The notes: generated from the letters alone by a model not told the origin. A stretch of 64,000 nucleotides of DNA from Granulicella sp. dw_53 (GCF_018449545.1 NZ_JAAVUR010000010.1:62001-126000), one strand, 5' to 3'. Counted from the first letter of the stretch, positions 44,852 through 55,034 are shown. Translations and numbers: made by a program.

Positions 44852-46048
44852 CTACTTCCCGTAGATGGCTTCCTGCCGATTCGCCACTTGTTCAGAGCCC
44901 GAAGACACGTTCACCTCTTGCCAGACACCCCCAGCAGCATGGCTCTTCAGCATCGCCTCGATGATCACGCACGTCCGGTAAGCATCGGAAAAAGTGCAGA
45001 CAGTAGCCGGCTTCTCCCCCGTCCGCACCCACTCGTACACATCCCCGATAACGTTCCGGAAGGCGTCGGCCCAGCTCTCCTGGTGCCCCGCTGGCAGGTG
45101 CGCATACTGCGTCGCACCTGGCAGCATCAGCGTCGGATCCTTCCCCATCACGGCGTTCGGCTGGTCGTGACGGCCGATCCACAGCTCGTTCTGGCGCTCC
45201 TGGTTCCAACGCACCGAACCCGTCCTTCCATTCAGCTCAATCTCCAAGCCGTTCTTATGCCCCGGCAGCACCTGCCCGACCGACAGACATCCCTTCGCGC
45301 CGTTATCGAACCGCACCAGAACGCTGGCAAGATCCTCGCTGCTCACCTCCACCGGAGTCCGCGCAACCGTCGTGTCCTTGCTAAAGGCCTCGGCCGAGCC
45401 GCCCGCCGAATACCGCGTCTTAACCACCGTAGTCAGATCCGCCAGCACCGCCGTAATCCTTGCACTGGAGATATGCTCCGCAAGATCGCACCAATGCGAC
45501 CCAATGTCAGCCAGCGCCGAACTAACCCCGCCCTTCGTCGGATCGGAACGCCACGAGTACACCGTGTCGTCCGTCATCCAGTCCTGCAGATAGTGGCCAT
45601 GAATAAAGAAGACCTTGCCGATCTCCTCTCTCTCCGTCATCAACCGCGCCTGCTGGACCAGCGGATTCCCACGGTAATTAAACGTGACCGCATTCACCAC
45701 ACCCGCCGCAGCCGCCGCATCGCGCAGCCGCTCGCCCTCCTTGGCCGTAATCGCCAGGGGCTTGTCGGAGATAACGTGCTTGCCTGCTTCGAGGATCGCC
45801 AGACTCACCGAAAGATGAAGATAGCTGGGCGTCGTATTGTGAATCACGCTGATATCAGGGTCCGCAATCAGCTCCTGATAGCTCCCGTAAGAGCGCGCCA
45901 CGTTGAACAGCTTCGCCTTCTGCGCCGCTGAGGCGCTGCTGGAACCAGCGATCGCCACGACATCCACATATCCAAGCCTGCGCACCGCGTCGATATGATG
46001 CGGTGCAATAAAACCCGGACCTATGAGCCCCATCCCTATTCTCTTCAC
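44852..46048 (-). CDS. Gfo/Idh/MocA family oxidoreductase
   Basis: 398 residues from GTG 46048 (MKRIGMGLIGPGFIAPHHID), supported by AGGAG eight bases upstream; the open frame extends 29 codons further without a ribosome site. The Rossmann fold starts IGMGLIGPGFIAPHH. The catalytic-type motif DKPLAITAKEG (about 96-106) carries the conserved Lys of the family. The C-terminal domain includes GGVSSALADIGSHWCDLAEH. These enzymes oxidise or reduce sugar hydroxyls with NAD(P). No Tat signal, so cytosolic. Neighbours are the NupG-like transporter and Tat TIM barrels. Confidence 0.93.
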   Translation of the reverse strand: MKRIGMGLIGPGFIAPHHIDAVRRLGYVDVVAIAGSSSASAAQKAKLFNVARSYGSYQELIADPDISVIHNTTPSYLHLSVSLAILEAGKHVISDKPLAITAKEGERLRDAAAAAGVVNAVTFNYRGNPLVQQARLMTEREEIGKVFFIHGHYLQDWMTDDTVYSWRSDPTKGGVSSALADIGSHWCDLAEHISSARITAVLADLTTVVKTRYSAGGSAEAFSKDTTVARTPVEVSSEDLASVLVRFDNGAKGCLSVGQVLPGHKNGLEIELNGRTGSVRWNQERQNELWIGRHDQPNAVMGKDPTLMLPGATQYAHLPAGHQESWADAFRNVIGDVYEWVRTGEKPATVCTFSDAYRTCVIIEAMLKSHAAGGVWQEVNVSSGSEQVANRQEAIYGK

Positions 46049-46205
46049 TTGCTGGCTCCTTCCAATCTCTCTCGCTGGCCTGCCAGCGCTACCCTCTTGC
46101 ACTTGTGCGAAATCGCTTTCCGCTTGCAACGGCACTCACCCGAGGCTCACTCCCGAAATCTCAGAGAAAGCATCGTTTGAAACATTTCTAACTGTTTGTT
46201 AAACG

Positions 46206-46245
46206 CAAAAAGGAGGTCCGCATTCCATCCGTGAGCAACCTCCTT
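46206..46245 (-). terminator. Terminator after the 46.4-kb TIM-barrel gene
   Basis: AAGGAGGT / ACCTCCTT arms (46210-46217, 46238-46245) with a 20-base loop region; on the minus strand the stem runs into TTTTTGCG. It splits the locus into an upstream unit (53.4-46.4 kb) and a downstream unit (46.0-42.5 kb). A GAAA-CA-TTTC half-palindrome (46179-46188) lies just beyond it. Confidence 0.7.
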
Positions 46246-46360
46246 GTCCTTCAGAATCGAAGTATTTATAACATGCCAGCCAACAAATTGATGAGATAGA
46301 ACCATCGGCGCGGAACAGAACCTCCGTTTGACTCACCTTCTGAGTAAAAAGGTTAAGAAC

Positions 46361-47347
46361 CTAAGCCAAAGCCGTCTTCGCATAAGCCAGACACTTCAAT
46401 ATCTCCTTCTCGCTATCGGACCCCTCCGGCGGGGCATACTCCAGCTCAATCGTCGCCGGAAACTTGTAGCCTTCCTTCTTCATCAGCTGCAACGCCTCTT
46501 TAATAGGAGTATCCCCCTGCCCCCACGGCATATTGGCGCCGCCATTCTCCGGAAACTTGCGATCCTTCAAATGCATGCTGGTGATCCTGGCATGGTTCTT
46601 CTTGATGAACGCCAGCGCATCGTGGTTCCCTGCAGCCGTGTAGTGCCCGATATCCAGGTTGATGCCGTTATAAGGAGACTGCGACATCGCCTCATCCCAG
46701 GTCGTCGGCAGAGCCTGCGTATGCGCATGGTACCCGACCATAATCTTGTGCTTCTCCGCAAACTTCCCGATCTTGCCCGTCAACGCCGGCATATCGTCCG
46801 GCATCTCCATCGTTAGTTGATTCGCCCCCAGCGCCTTGGTCACGTTGAAGGCATAGTCATACTCCGCATCCGACGAGTCCATCGTCAGCTGCAGCTTGAA
46901 CCCATAGATACTGATGCCTACGCCCTTGTACCACCTGCCAAACTCCTCAAACTTAGCCATCGGAGCAGACAGCCGCCACTTCGTCATCTCCTCGGCCCGT
47001 GCCTTCTGCGCCGCAATCTGCTCTGGCGTCGGCTTCGGACGCGGTCCCGCCGGACGCGGCCCACCACCAAACGGCGGAGTCTTTGGAGCCCCAGCCCACT
47101 CCTCCACCGGAGGCGCCTGAATCTCCGTAGCGTTGATCCCATCCCGCACCATGAACTCCAGCAGCGACTTCGCATCGTTCGGCATGCCGTGATAGCTGTA
47201 AGGCGTAATCACCCCAACCTGCACTCCGCCAAACTTAGAGTTCGGCTTCTCCGCCGCAAACAGCAGCCGAGGGTTGGAAAGCGCCGCTGCCGCAAGCGGA
47301 AGACTCGTCGCCGCGAGCCTCCCGAACTGCCGTCGTGAATAAGTCAT
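46361..47347 (-). CDS. Tat-exported sugar isomerase/epimerase-like TIM barrel, second
   Basis: 328 residues with a twin-arginine signal (SRRQFGRLAATSLPLAAAAL). The barrel shows VGVITPYSYHGMP, DGINATEIQAPP, VGYHAHTQ, INLDIGHYTAAGN and SMHLKDRKFPENGG. A Pro/Lys-rich insert (about 88-118, KTPPFGGGPRPAGPRPKPTP) separates early strands. The reaction is unknown. It follows the quinoprotein gene by 34 bp, so it probably belongs to the same transcript, and a terminator follows. Confidence 0.9.
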   Translation of the reverse strand: MTYSRRQFGRLAATSLPLAAAALSNPRLLFAAEKPNSKFGGVQVGVITPYSYHGMPNDAKSLLEFMVRDGINATEIQAPPVEEWAGAPKTPPFGGGPRPAGPRPKPTPEQIAAQKARAEEMTKWRLSAPMAKFEEFGRWYKGVGISIYGFKLQLTMDSSDAEYDYAFNVTKALGANQLTMEMPDDMPALTGKIGKFAEKHKIMVGYHAHTQALPTTWDEAMSQSPYNGINLDIGHYTAAGNHDALAFIKKNHARITSMHLKDRKFPENGGANMPWGQGDTPIKEALQLMKKEGYKFPATIELEYAPPEGSDSEKEILKCLAYAKTALA

Positions 47348-47381
47348 GAAGCTCTCCTGAAGTTAGAAGGAATCGCCGAAA

Positions 47382-49040
47382 TCAATTCAACCGGAAGGCG
47401 TACACCGAATCCCCGCCTCCCACCAGCACATACTGATGGCCATCCAGCATGTACGTCTCCGGCGCGTTCGTCACCCCTATCCGCGAGTGCCAGATAGGCG
47501 TACCAGTAGCCGCGTCATAGGCAATCAGATTGCCCCCCGGATCGCCTCCAAACAGCAACTTACCCGCCGTCGTCAACAACCCAGGCTGAACCCCATAGTT
47601 CGCCACCCCCGGAAAACGATGCTGCCAAGCCACCTTACCCGTCTTGTAGTCGATGGCGGTGACATAGCTCCCCATACTCCCCAGGCTCTGCTCATCCTTA
47701 CCGCCCAAACCCATCGAACCACGCGGATCCGTCGTCGTAAGGTAGTACATCGCATAGCTGTCCGTCGTGGGAACATACATCAGACCCGTATCCGGACTAT
47801 AAGCAGGCGGCATCCAGTTCGTAATCCCCTGGTTGCCCGGAGACACCAGCGCCCCGCCAAGATCGAAGTCCTTCGCCGGAATCCGCACCGGCGCACCGTT
47901 CTTGTCGTACGTATCCGCCGCCCAATTCACCGTCTTCGACATCTTGCCCGTAACCAGGCGCTCCCCCGTCAACCGATCCAGCGTAAAGAAGTACCCATTC
48001 CTCGCCCCCGAAAGCACCAGCTTCCGCGGCTTCCTGTTGAACACCCCATCCATCAAAATCGGAGTCTGCGCCGAGTCATAGTCATGCGTATCATGTGGAG
48101 AGTTCTGGTAGTACCACACCATCTTGCCCGTATCCACATTCACCGCCACAATCGAGCACGTATACAGATTCGCGCCCTGCCCGCGCTTCTGCGACGTATA
48201 CGCCGCGCTCGGATTTCCCGTTCCGAAGATATAGAGATGCGTCTCCGGATCGTAAGACCCCGGCACCCAGACGTTCCCTCCGCCATGCGAAGCAGCGTCC
48301 AGATTCAGCCACGTATCCAGCCCTGGATCGCCCGCCTTCATCGGAACCGTATAGAAGCGCCACTGCACCTCACCCGTATCCGGGTCCATCGACTGCAGAT
48401 ACCCCGGCTCATCCAGGTCGTCGCCCGTCCCTACCAGCAGATGATTCCCCACCAAAATCGGAGCCATCGTCGAGAAGTACTGCTCCGCGAAGCTCGCAAT
48501 CTCCTTGTGCCACTTCTCCTTGCCCGTCTTGGCATCCAGGCAGATCAGATAGTTATCCGGCGTCTCCATGTAGACCCAGGTCTTCCACATCGCCATCCCA
48601 CGATTGCCGATGTGCGTGCCGCCCTTGGTCCTCCAGTAGTAGTGCCATATCTCGTGGCCATCGCGTGCATCCAGCGCCCACGCATTGTCCGGCGTCGAGA
48701 CATACAGCACTCCATCGACCTGTAATATCGCTCCCTTGATATTCGCCGCCGTATTGAACTCCGCCTTGCCCTCTCCAGCCACGATCACCGGAGGAGTCCC
48801 CGGAGGCCCCTGCGGCCCCGCTTGCAGACGCGACACAAACGCCAGCGAAAGATCCTTCACTGTCTTCTGGTTGATCTGCGTCAACGTGCTATACCTGCGG
48901 CCCGAGTAATCCCCTGAGTAAGTCGGCCACGAGTCCGTGCTCGGCTTCAACAGTTCCGCCGGATCGAGGCTCTGGCCCATCGCAAATCCTGGTGCCAGTC
49001 CTAGAAGAGCTGCAACAAAGTACTTCAAAGTTCGCGTCAT
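47382..49040 (-). CDS. PQQ-type quinoprotein dehydrogenase (beta-propeller), paralogue 2
   Basis: 552 residues with a signal peptide (YFVAALLGLAPGFAMG). Propeller motifs: WPTYSGDYSGRRYSTL, KMVWYYQNSPHDTHDYDSAQ and GTPIWHSRIG. The region aligned with the vicinal Cys-Cys of classical PQQ alcohol dehydrogenases reads HIGNRGMAMWKTW, so the disulphide is absent as in paralogue 1. It overlaps its upstream cytochrome c gene by four bases (ATGA), indicating tight coupling. It probably oxidises a sugar or alcohol in the periplasm. Related to the gene at 24101-25660. Confidence 0.9.
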   Translation of the reverse strand: MTRTLKYFVAALLGLAPGFAMGQSLDPAELLKPSTDSWPTYSGDYSGRRYSTLTQINQKTVKDLSLAFVSRLQAGPQGPPGTPPVIVAGEGKAEFNTAANIKGAILQVDGVLYVSTPDNAWALDARDGHEIWHYYWRTKGGTHIGNRGMAMWKTWVYMETPDNYLICLDAKTGKEKWHKEIASFAEQYFSTMAPILVGNHLLVGTGDDLDEPGYLQSMDPDTGEVQWRFYTVPMKAGDPGLDTWLNLDAASHGGGNVWVPGSYDPETHLYIFGTGNPSAAYTSQKRGQGANLYTCSIVAVNVDTGKMVWYYQNSPHDTHDYDSAQTPILMDGVFNRKPRKLVLSGARNGYFFTLDRLTGERLVTGKMSKTVNWAADTYDKNGAPVRIPAKDFDLGGALVSPGNQGITNWMPPAYSPDTGLMYVPTTDSYAMYYLTTTDPRGSMGLGGKDEQSLGSMGSYVTAIDYKTGKVAWQHRFPGVANYGVQPGLLTTAGKLLFGGDPGGNLIAYDAATGTPIWHSRIGVTNAPETYMLDGHQYVLVGGGDSVYAFRLN

Positions 49041-49909
49041 TTGAGAGTCACCAGATAGGCCGTTACGTCGTGAATGTCTTTGTCCTGGTACTTACCCAGG
49101 AGCTCCCTATGCGGCGCCAGCGGATCGTGGATCTCAACCTTAGGCACATCGCCCATCCGGCTGAACCCGCGAACCGTTCCATCCGCCTGCGTAAGCCCCA
49201 CGAAGAAGTCGTCGATCCGGCCCATCACGCCGTTTACCTTCTCCCCTGTCGGCAGCGTCACAGTCACCGTCACCGGAGGCACATGCAATCCAGGCAACTG
49301 CGCTGCGGCGAAGCCACCCGGCCCACGGCCACCTCCCCCACCCGGCAGCAGCCACGTCTGCTGCAGCGTCTTCGGAGTCGGCATCTTCGCCGCAAAGCCC
49401 TTCAGATCCCCCGTCACCGAATGGCACGAAGCGCAGGTCTTCTGGAAGTAAGCCTCCCCGGCCTTGGCATCGCCCCTCACGATATTGATATTGTTCTCAT
49501 TCGGATCAGTCCGGCTCGCCACCTTGAGGCTATGCAGCCACGACGAAACATCCGAGATCTGCGCATCTGTAAGCTCGATGCGCGGCATCCCCTTATCGAC
49601 CCGCGACCCATGCACGATAGGGGCGATCAACTCACCCGCCGCATCCTGAAGCACCACACTCGATCGCAACAGATTGGGTCCCACCTCACCACCCGCCGCA
49701 TCCGACCCATGACAGAACGCGCAGCTTACCCCATAGGTAGCCTTACCCCGGTCCAATATCTCCTGCGGAGCCTTGGGCCGATCCGGATAAGCCTGCTGCC
49801 GCTGTCCTCGCGGCGCAGCCGGATTTTGGGCCTGGGCGACGGAGCGCAACTGCAGCGCGCACCACACCCCCAGGATAAGAAACACAGCGGCTACGATTCC
49901 GCGCTTCAC
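49037..49909 (-). CDS. Periplasmic cytochrome c with two CxxCH motifs, paralogue 2
   Basis: 290 residues with a signal peptide (VAAVFLILGVWCALQLRSVAQA). Haem sites CAFCH (Cys63-His67) and CASCH (Cys159-His163); VDKGMPRIELTDAQI carries a likely Met ligand. A Gly-rich stretch (about 186-200) and a beta-rich tail (VPPVTVTVTLPTGEKVNGVM) precede DKDIHDVTAYLVTLK. Its stop overlaps the start of the quinoprotein gene. It probably shuttles electrons from that enzyme to the respiratory chain. It follows the TonB receptor gene by 138 bp. Confidence 0.92.
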   Translation of the reverse strand: MKRGIVAAVFLILGVWCALQLRSVAQAQNPAAPRGQRQQAYPDRPKAPQEILDRGKATYGVSCAFCHGSDAAGGEVGPNLLRSSVVLQDAAGELIAPIVHGSRVDKGMPRIELTDAQISDVSSWLHSLKVASRTDPNENNINIVRGDAKAGEAYFQKTCASCHSVTGDLKGFAAKMPTPKTLQQTWLLPGGGGGRGPGGFAAAQLPGLHVPPVTVTVTLPTGEKVNGVMGRIDDFFVGLTQADGTVRGFSRMGDVPKVEIHDPLAPHRELLGKYQDKDIHDVTAYLVTLK

Positions 49910-50047
49910 GTGGTTTGCCTCCAGAAAACTTTTATGGATGTCTCATTTAAAAGACAGGGCGAACTGAGAAATCAGTCCGCCCCATCCTACTCCGGCGCAG
50001 TGGAGACGAGTCAAGTGCACCACCGGACTCGTAGCTTGAACAGAGAG

Positions 50048-53000
50048 TTAAAACTCGAACCGCAACGCAAACTGAACCAGCCGGGGGTTATAGTTCACGT
50101 TCGTCGAGGTCAGTGCGCCGAACGTAGAGGTCGACGTAATCGCCGTCACAGGCGCGGCGTAGTTCGTCTGGTTTGCGACATTGAACATCTCCGCCCGGAA
50201 CTGCAGCTTCGTCTCGCGGATCAAGTTGAAGTCCTTGAAGACCGAGAGGTCCAGATGTCGGTAGTTCGGTCCCCGGAAGGCATTGCGCCGTTCATTTCCG
50301 ATCGTCCCGAACATCTGCGACTGGAACGCATTGAAGTTGAAGTACTGAAGCGCATTCAGGCCCGGATGTGGCGTGATATTGCTGTAGGGGTTGCTCACCA
50401 CATTCAGACGGTCAGCCGCGCCCCCCGGGCTCGTATTGGATACATTCGAGCCATTCAGCACCGTAAACGGCAACCCATTGGACCATACGTTGATGAGATT
50501 GGCGTGCCACCCTCTCACTAGGAAGCCCTTCACCCCCGTAAAGGAATTGCCATACGGCAGCGCATAATTCGCGAACACGACGAAGCGGTTACGAATATCC
50601 AGATCGCCGTTGCCATGATCGTCCTGGCTCTGGGTCGCAATCACCTGCCCATTGCCACCACTTCCTCCGCTGATCGCCGCCAGCGTATTGTCCATCGAGT
50701 GCGACCATGTGTAGTTCACGTTGAAGCCCAGCCCATGCGTGAACCGCCGCTCAAACGACGTCTGCAAAGCGTGATAGCTGGAAGCTCCGTTACTGAATAG
50801 CCCCTGGATCGTCGTCACATTCGGCAACTGAGCATGAAAGCGGCGGTTCGCATTCGTGCTCGCCGCACTCGCCGGTGTGCGGTTGATATCCACCAGTTGG
50901 CTGATGATGTGCCTTCCCAGCGCACCCACATAAGCGACCGTCAGGACGTTCCCAGAGAAATCCTGCTGCACGGCAAGATTGAACTGCTCCAGATAACTCG
51001 AGCGGAAGTTCAAATCCTCATAAGCCGGAATCGCTCCCGAAGGATTGTTAGGATCGTTGGCCGTCGGAAGCGGAAGTCCCTTGCGCAGCAAGTTAAATCC
51101 ACCCGGGCAAGTCAGCGAAGAACACGTTCCAAACGTAGCGACATTCGGCTGGTTTTTAAGGTTCGCCGGAGAGGCAATGTTCGCCGGAAAGAAGCTCAGC
51201 CCGAATCCGCCCCGCACAACGGTTCCCCGCCGCGCCGTATACGAAAACCCAACACGCGGAGCCAGATCCCGATAGTCCGTCTTGATGCCCGCCGTCCGCG
51301 AGACCCCATTCACATTCGCCTGGATGATCTTGCCTTGATCCGGATCGAAGTTGGAGATGTGATCATGTACCTCCGTAAACGGCGTGAAGACGTCGTACCG
51401 CACCCCAAGATTCAGAGTAAGGTTCTGCGCGACATGCCAGTCATCCTGGAAGTAAACGCTCGGCTCCCAGGTCTGATAGTGAGGAGGAAATAGATTGTTA
51501 TTGCGCGAAGCCGAAGAGAAGACACCAGACAGCAACCCAGGAAGACCAGTCTTAAAAGTAAAGTTTCCTTCGCCGCTATTATCCTGCAGGTTGTAATCGA
51601 TGCGGCGGATCAAAGCCGAACCCGTCTTGAACGAGTGCTTGCCCCGGCTATAGATCACCGATCCCGCAACCTGGTACGTATTGTCTTTGTCACGCAACGG
51701 AATGAACCCACCGCCTCCGCCCAGCGCCTGCTGCCCCGTCGGCGTCACAGGTCCCAGCCCCGAGGTATCAGGGCTGAAGTTGATATTCGGCTGTCCGAAC
51801 TTAGTATTCGGATTCAAGCCATAGTTCACCGGCAGCGAAGTATTGCTGATAAACGTATACGCCGCGCTCAAATTCATCAAAAGCTGCGGAGTAAAGATAC
51901 GCGTATAGGTCACAGCCGCATTGCGGGCAAACTGCGGCGCAGTCCCAAACGCATTGCCGCTCTGCGGATCGATCGGATAACCCAGCGCATTCGAGATCGG
52001 CAACACCGGAGGAGCGATCGTATAAACATCGTTCACCGTATACCGCGCGAACATAGAATTCCTATCGTTGATCTTGTGATCCACTCGAATGTCATACACC
52101 GTCGAGTACTGCTCCTTGTTGCGGCTCCCCACAAACTGATTTGTGCCGCTGTTAGGCGCCGGATAAAGCTTGAAGTACTGCACCCCCACCGGGTCGAGAA
52201 ACGCCGCGGGCACCACATTTCCCGGCAGAGGAGATCGCTGATATCCAGCATGAGTCGGATCAGGATCGTAGACGCAGCCCGTAGTTTGGTTCTGCGTTGG
52301 ATCCGCCACCGAAGCCGCTACCGTAGCGCAGCCCCCAGCGGGAATTGCATCCGAAAAATCCCCCGGATGCTGCTCCTCATATAGCGTAGGAACAGTAATC
52401 ACCGAAGGCAACGACCCCTGAATCACCCGGAAAAACTCCACATCGCCAAAGAAGAACGTGCGGTCCTTCCAGATAGGCCCACCCAGGCTTCCGCCAAACT
52501 GGTGCTGCCTTAGCTCCGGCTTCTTGTTATGTGCACCGAACTGATACGGATACGCATTCAAAGCATCGTTGCGGAAGAACTCATACAAAGACCCATGGAA
52601 GGCATTCGTTCCACTCTTCGTAATGATGTTGATGATCGCTCCGGCCGCCCGCCCCGAATCAGCCGAGAAGCTGTTCGTCAAAATCCGTACCTCGGCAATC
52701 GCATCGATCGAAGGACGAACGCCAATTGAACCAATAATGCGCTCATTATTATCCAGACCATCCACCAGTTGATCGTTGATCACATCCGACTGTCCATTGA
52801 TCGAGACCGACGAGGTCTGCCGCCGGTCATCCGGGCGGTTCCCACTAGCCAGTCCGCCCGGAGTCCCCTCATTCGCCCCCGGAATGATCTGCGTAAGGTT
52901 GATATAGTTGCGCCCATTCAGTGGAAGATCCTGCACCGCCTGCTCCGTGACCGAAGCGCCAATGGACGAGCTATCCGTCTGCAGGATCGGAGCCGACGTA

Positions 53001-53380
53001 CTCACCTCGATCGTCTGCGTCGATCCCCCAATCGTCAATGCCGCATCGGCACGATAACGATCGCCCGCGGCAACAGTGATATTGGCCATGCTCACATTCT
53101 GAAAGCCACCGTTCTTGATCGTCAGGTTGTAATGCCCCGGAATCAGGTTGGAAAACGTAAACGCACCACTATCGTTCGTCTGCACATTGCGCGTATCGCT
53201 GGTCTCGACGCTCACCAGCGTGATAGTCGCCCCTCCAACTACGGCGCCCGTAGGATCGGTAATAGTTCCCAGAATAGTGGCCGTAGAATCCTGCCCCATC
53301 GCCGATCCCGCCGAAAACAAGATCGTAACGGCAAGAGCAACAAATAAGATCTGCTGGGCGCGGCGGAGGCGCACACGCAT
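50048..53380 (-). CDS. TonB-dependent receptor, Oar-like, with carboxypeptidase-regulatory domain
   Basis: 1110 residues from ATG 53380 ([20 protein letters not shown]), the start that places a signal peptide at the N-terminus and has GGAG upstream; the frame extends 24 codons further. After the signal, [20 protein letters not shown] begins the carboxypeptidase-D-regulatory-like domain (about 28-110). The plug follows ([40 protein letters not shown]), and then a 22-strand-type barrel ending in FALRFEF with terminal Phe. Acidobacteria have many such receptors for large carbohydrates. It heads the minus-strand sugar locus, so it probably imports its substrate. Confidence 0.92.
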   Translation of the reverse strand: MRVRLRRAQQILFVALAVTILFSAGSAMGQDSTATILGTITDPTGAVVGGATITLVSVETSDTRNVQTNDSGAFTFSNLIPGHYNLTIKNGGFQNVSMANITVAAGDRYRADAALTIGGSTQTIEVSTSAPILQTDSSSIGASVTEQAVQDLPLNGRNYINLTQIIPGANEGTPGGLASGNRPDDRRQTSSVSINGQSDVINDQLVDGLDNNERIIGSIGVRPSIDAIAEVRILTNSFSADSGRAAGAIINIITKSGTNAFHGSLYEFFRNDALNAYPYQFGAHNKKPELRQHQFGGSLGGPIWKDRTFFFGDVEFFRVIQGSLPSVITVPTLYEEQHPGDFSDAIPAGGCATVAASVADPTQNQTTGCVYDPDPTHAGYQRSPLPGNVVPAAFLDPVGVQYFKLYPAPNSGTNQFVGSRNKEQYSTVYDIRVDHKINDRNSMFARYTVNDVYTIAPPVLPISNALGYPIDPQSGNAFGTAPQFARNAAVTYTRIFTPQLLMNLSAAYTFISNTSLPVNYGLNPNTKFGQPNINFSPDTSGLGPVTPTGQQALGGGGGFIPLRDKDNTYQVAGSVIYSRGKHSFKTGSALIRRIDYNLQDNSGEGNFTFKTGLPGLLSGVFSSASRNNNLFPPHYQTWEPSVYFQDDWHVAQNLTLNLGVRYDVFTPFTEVHDHISNFDPDQGKIIQANVNGVSRTAGIKTDYRDLAPRVGFSYTARRGTVVRGGFGLSFFPANIASPANLKNQPNVATFGTCSSLTCPGGFNLLRKGLPLPTANDPNNPSGAIPAYEDLNFRSSYLEQFNLAVQQDFSGNVLTVAYVGALGRHIISQLVDINRTPASAASTNANRRFHAQLPNVTTIQGLFSNGASSYHALQTSFERRFTHGLGFNVNYTWSHSMDNTLAAISGGSGGNGQVIATQSQDDHGNGDLDIRNRFVVFANYALPYGNSFTGVKGFLVRGWHANLINVWSNGLPFTVLNGSNVSNTSPGGAADRLNVVSNPYSNITPHPGLNALQYFNFNAFQSQMFGTIGNERRNAFRGPNYRHLDLSVFKDFNLIRETKLQFRAEMFNVANQTNYAAPVTAITSTSTFGALTSTNVNYNPRLVQFALRFEF

Positions 53381-53647
53381 CGCAGCTCCATGGATCGGGA
53401 AAATTGCGCTCCACTGCCTCATAAAAGTAAGGTGCATGACCTTGCTGTTCATTCTTTCGACCTCTTCCGATGGGTGCTCTTGGATTCGGCGAGGATTCTA
53501 TTCTCGAAAATGAATTGATAGCAATGGAATAATTCGGCAATTCTCAGAGAGAAGTTAGGGATGAGATAACCCACAAAAGGGCCTCTGATTTACCTACATT
53601 CTCATCCAGGAGATGGCAAAGAGCACAGGGCTGACGAACTTCGAGCA

Positions 53648-54538
53648 CTAATTCTCTGAAGGCATCTCAACATGATCGATGACGAGAACCTTCACTGGCC
53701 CCTTTGTAGATTCCAGCTTCAGCCCAAGCTGTTCCTGAATTGCAGTGAAGATGGAAGGTCCGGCATCAGGCGGCGCAGCGCCGCCATCCGCTCCACTCTT
53801 GATGGAAGCGGCACCAGTCTCCGGCGTCCATTTGAGCGTTACATCATATCTTCCGTCGATCCCGGTCAGGTCGATGACCGGACGACCCAAATCCCTATAG
53901 AGCTCCTGCGTCAGAGCCTCGGACAACTGCGCCAAAGTAACGCCTCGCGCATTGAACTCTCCGTTACCCGTCGAGACGTGTGCGCTGCCCTCCAACTCCT
54001 TCGACCCAAGCAAACTCAGCTTGTTCTTTGCGCCAACCAGAGCGTAGACCGGAAGCTCTCGTGTCTCCCAATGAGTCGCCAGCTTGAACCGCTCAGCCAG
54101 AAGCTGTTGAAACATCCCTTGCCTCTGAAGCCTCTGCTGGCCCCGGCTAAGCTTTCGTAACCGCTCGAGAGCCGAAGCATCTACCTTTGCCTCGATGTCG
54201 AATCTCTCCGAGTTAAGCCACTTAGGCCCACCCAGAATTCGCGACTCAGGAATGCCGTACGCTTGATACTGGATAAGATTCTTCAACGACGTGTTGCTCG
54301 CGATGAAGCGTCCATTATTCAAAGTGGAGCGGGAACCCGAGTCGCCGGACTTGTTCTGTTTAATAGTGGCTACTTCAAAGACGAGAGACACATCGGTGAC
54401 AGGTGGGACATCAATTCCAGGGGATGTAGCTGACGGGGACACCGAAGTCTGCGCAAACGACGCAAAGGCCAACGACAGAGCCACAATCGGCAATAACCTT
54501 CCAGTAAAAGCCAGCCTTCGTCCACCACAATCGATCAT
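53648..54538 (-). CDS. TIGR03435 family secreted protein
   Basis: 296 residues with a signal peptide (LLPIVALSLAFASFAQT). The family pattern is visible: FEVATIKQNKSGDSGS, GRFIASNTSLKNLIQYQAYG, ILGGPKWLNSERFDIEAKVD, LLAERFKLATHWETRELPVY, DLTGIDGRYDVTLKW and the end VKVLVIDHVEMPSEN. TIGR03435 is a paralogous family of acidobacterial and other soil genomes with unknown function. It is followed by an intergenic stretch and then the ArsR/SRPBCC pair on the opposite strand. Confidence 0.93.
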   Translation of the reverse strand: MIDCGGRRLAFTGRLLPIVALSLAFASFAQTSVSPSATSPGIDVPPVTDVSLVFEVATIKQNKSGDSGSRSTLNNGRFIASNTSLKNLIQYQAYGIPESRILGGPKWLNSERFDIEAKVDASALERLRKLSRGQQRLQRQGMFQQLLAERFKLATHWETRELPVYALVGAKNKLSLLGSKELEGSAHVSTGNGEFNARGVTLAQLSEALTQELYRDLGRPVIDLTGIDGRYDVTLKWTPETGAASIKSGADGGAAPPDAGPSIFTAIQEQLGLKLESTKGPVKVLVIDHVEMPSEN

Positions 54539-54671
54539 GACGAAATGATCCTATTCCCCACCGATGAGTTCAAGCGGAATGTAACCAAACATACGAAAAC
54601 CAAGCCAGGAATTCCGCCCAGCCGAACGATAGCCTCGTAAGACCACAATCGAAAATAGCATCATCTCTCGC

Positions 54672-54700
54672 TTGACAACTCATAACCGTACGGTTATGGT
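54672..54700 (+). promoter_or_regulatory. Promoter with embedded operator for the ArsR/SRPBCC pair
   Basis: -35 TTGACA (54672-54677), 17-bp spacer, -10 TATGGT (54695-54700). The spacer holds a perfect 18-bp palindrome CATAACCGTACGGTTATG (54681-54698) that reaches into the -10. Binding there, most simply by the encoded ArsR-type repressor, would block polymerase. Confidence 0.8.
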
Positions 54701-54707
54701 TTTGTGT

Positions 54708-55034
54708 GTGAAGCTGGTCAACGCCAACTACGTATTTCGTGCTCTCGCCGACCCGACTCGCCGGGCCATCTTCGAGCAGTTGACCCGGCAGGGCGAACAG
54801 ACCGTCCACGCACTGACCCACTACGCGGGCGTCTCCCAGCCAGCCGTCTCCAAACACCTCACCGTGTTGAAGCGGGCGAAGTTGGTACAGCATCGCCGCG
54901 AGGGACGCGAGACTCACTACCGTGCGCAGCCCGATGCACTGGCGCCGATGGTGGACTGGCTGCGTCACTACGGTGCATTCTGGCGTGACCGCTTCGACCG
55001 TCTAGAAACACTCTTGGAAAGGATGGAACCATGA
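54708..55034 (+). CDS. ArsR-family transcriptional regulator
   Basis: 108 residues from GTG 54708 (MKLVNANYVFRALADPTRRA), the codon where transcription itself should start given the -35/-10 pair, so the mRNA is probably leaderless. An ATG at 54696 overlaps the -10 box and cannot be on the transcript. The winged-helix pattern RALADPTRRAIFEQL, GVSQPAVSKHLTVLKRAKLV and RREGRETHYR is typical of the ArsR subgroup paired with SRPBCC proteins; no metal-binding cysteines are seen. Its stop overlaps the SRPBCC start (ATGA). Confidence 0.92.
   Translation: MKLVNANYVFRALADPTRRAIFEQLTRQGEQTVHALTHYAGVSQPAVSKHLTVLKRAKLVQHRREGRETHYRAQPDALAPMVDWLRHYGAFWRDRFDRLETLLERMEP

Noticed and set aside
46179..46188. 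LacI-type operator GAAACATTTC upstream of the Gfo/Idh gene
   Set aside because: Short, with a non-consensus centre (CA instead of CG); noted only as a hint in the terminator entry.
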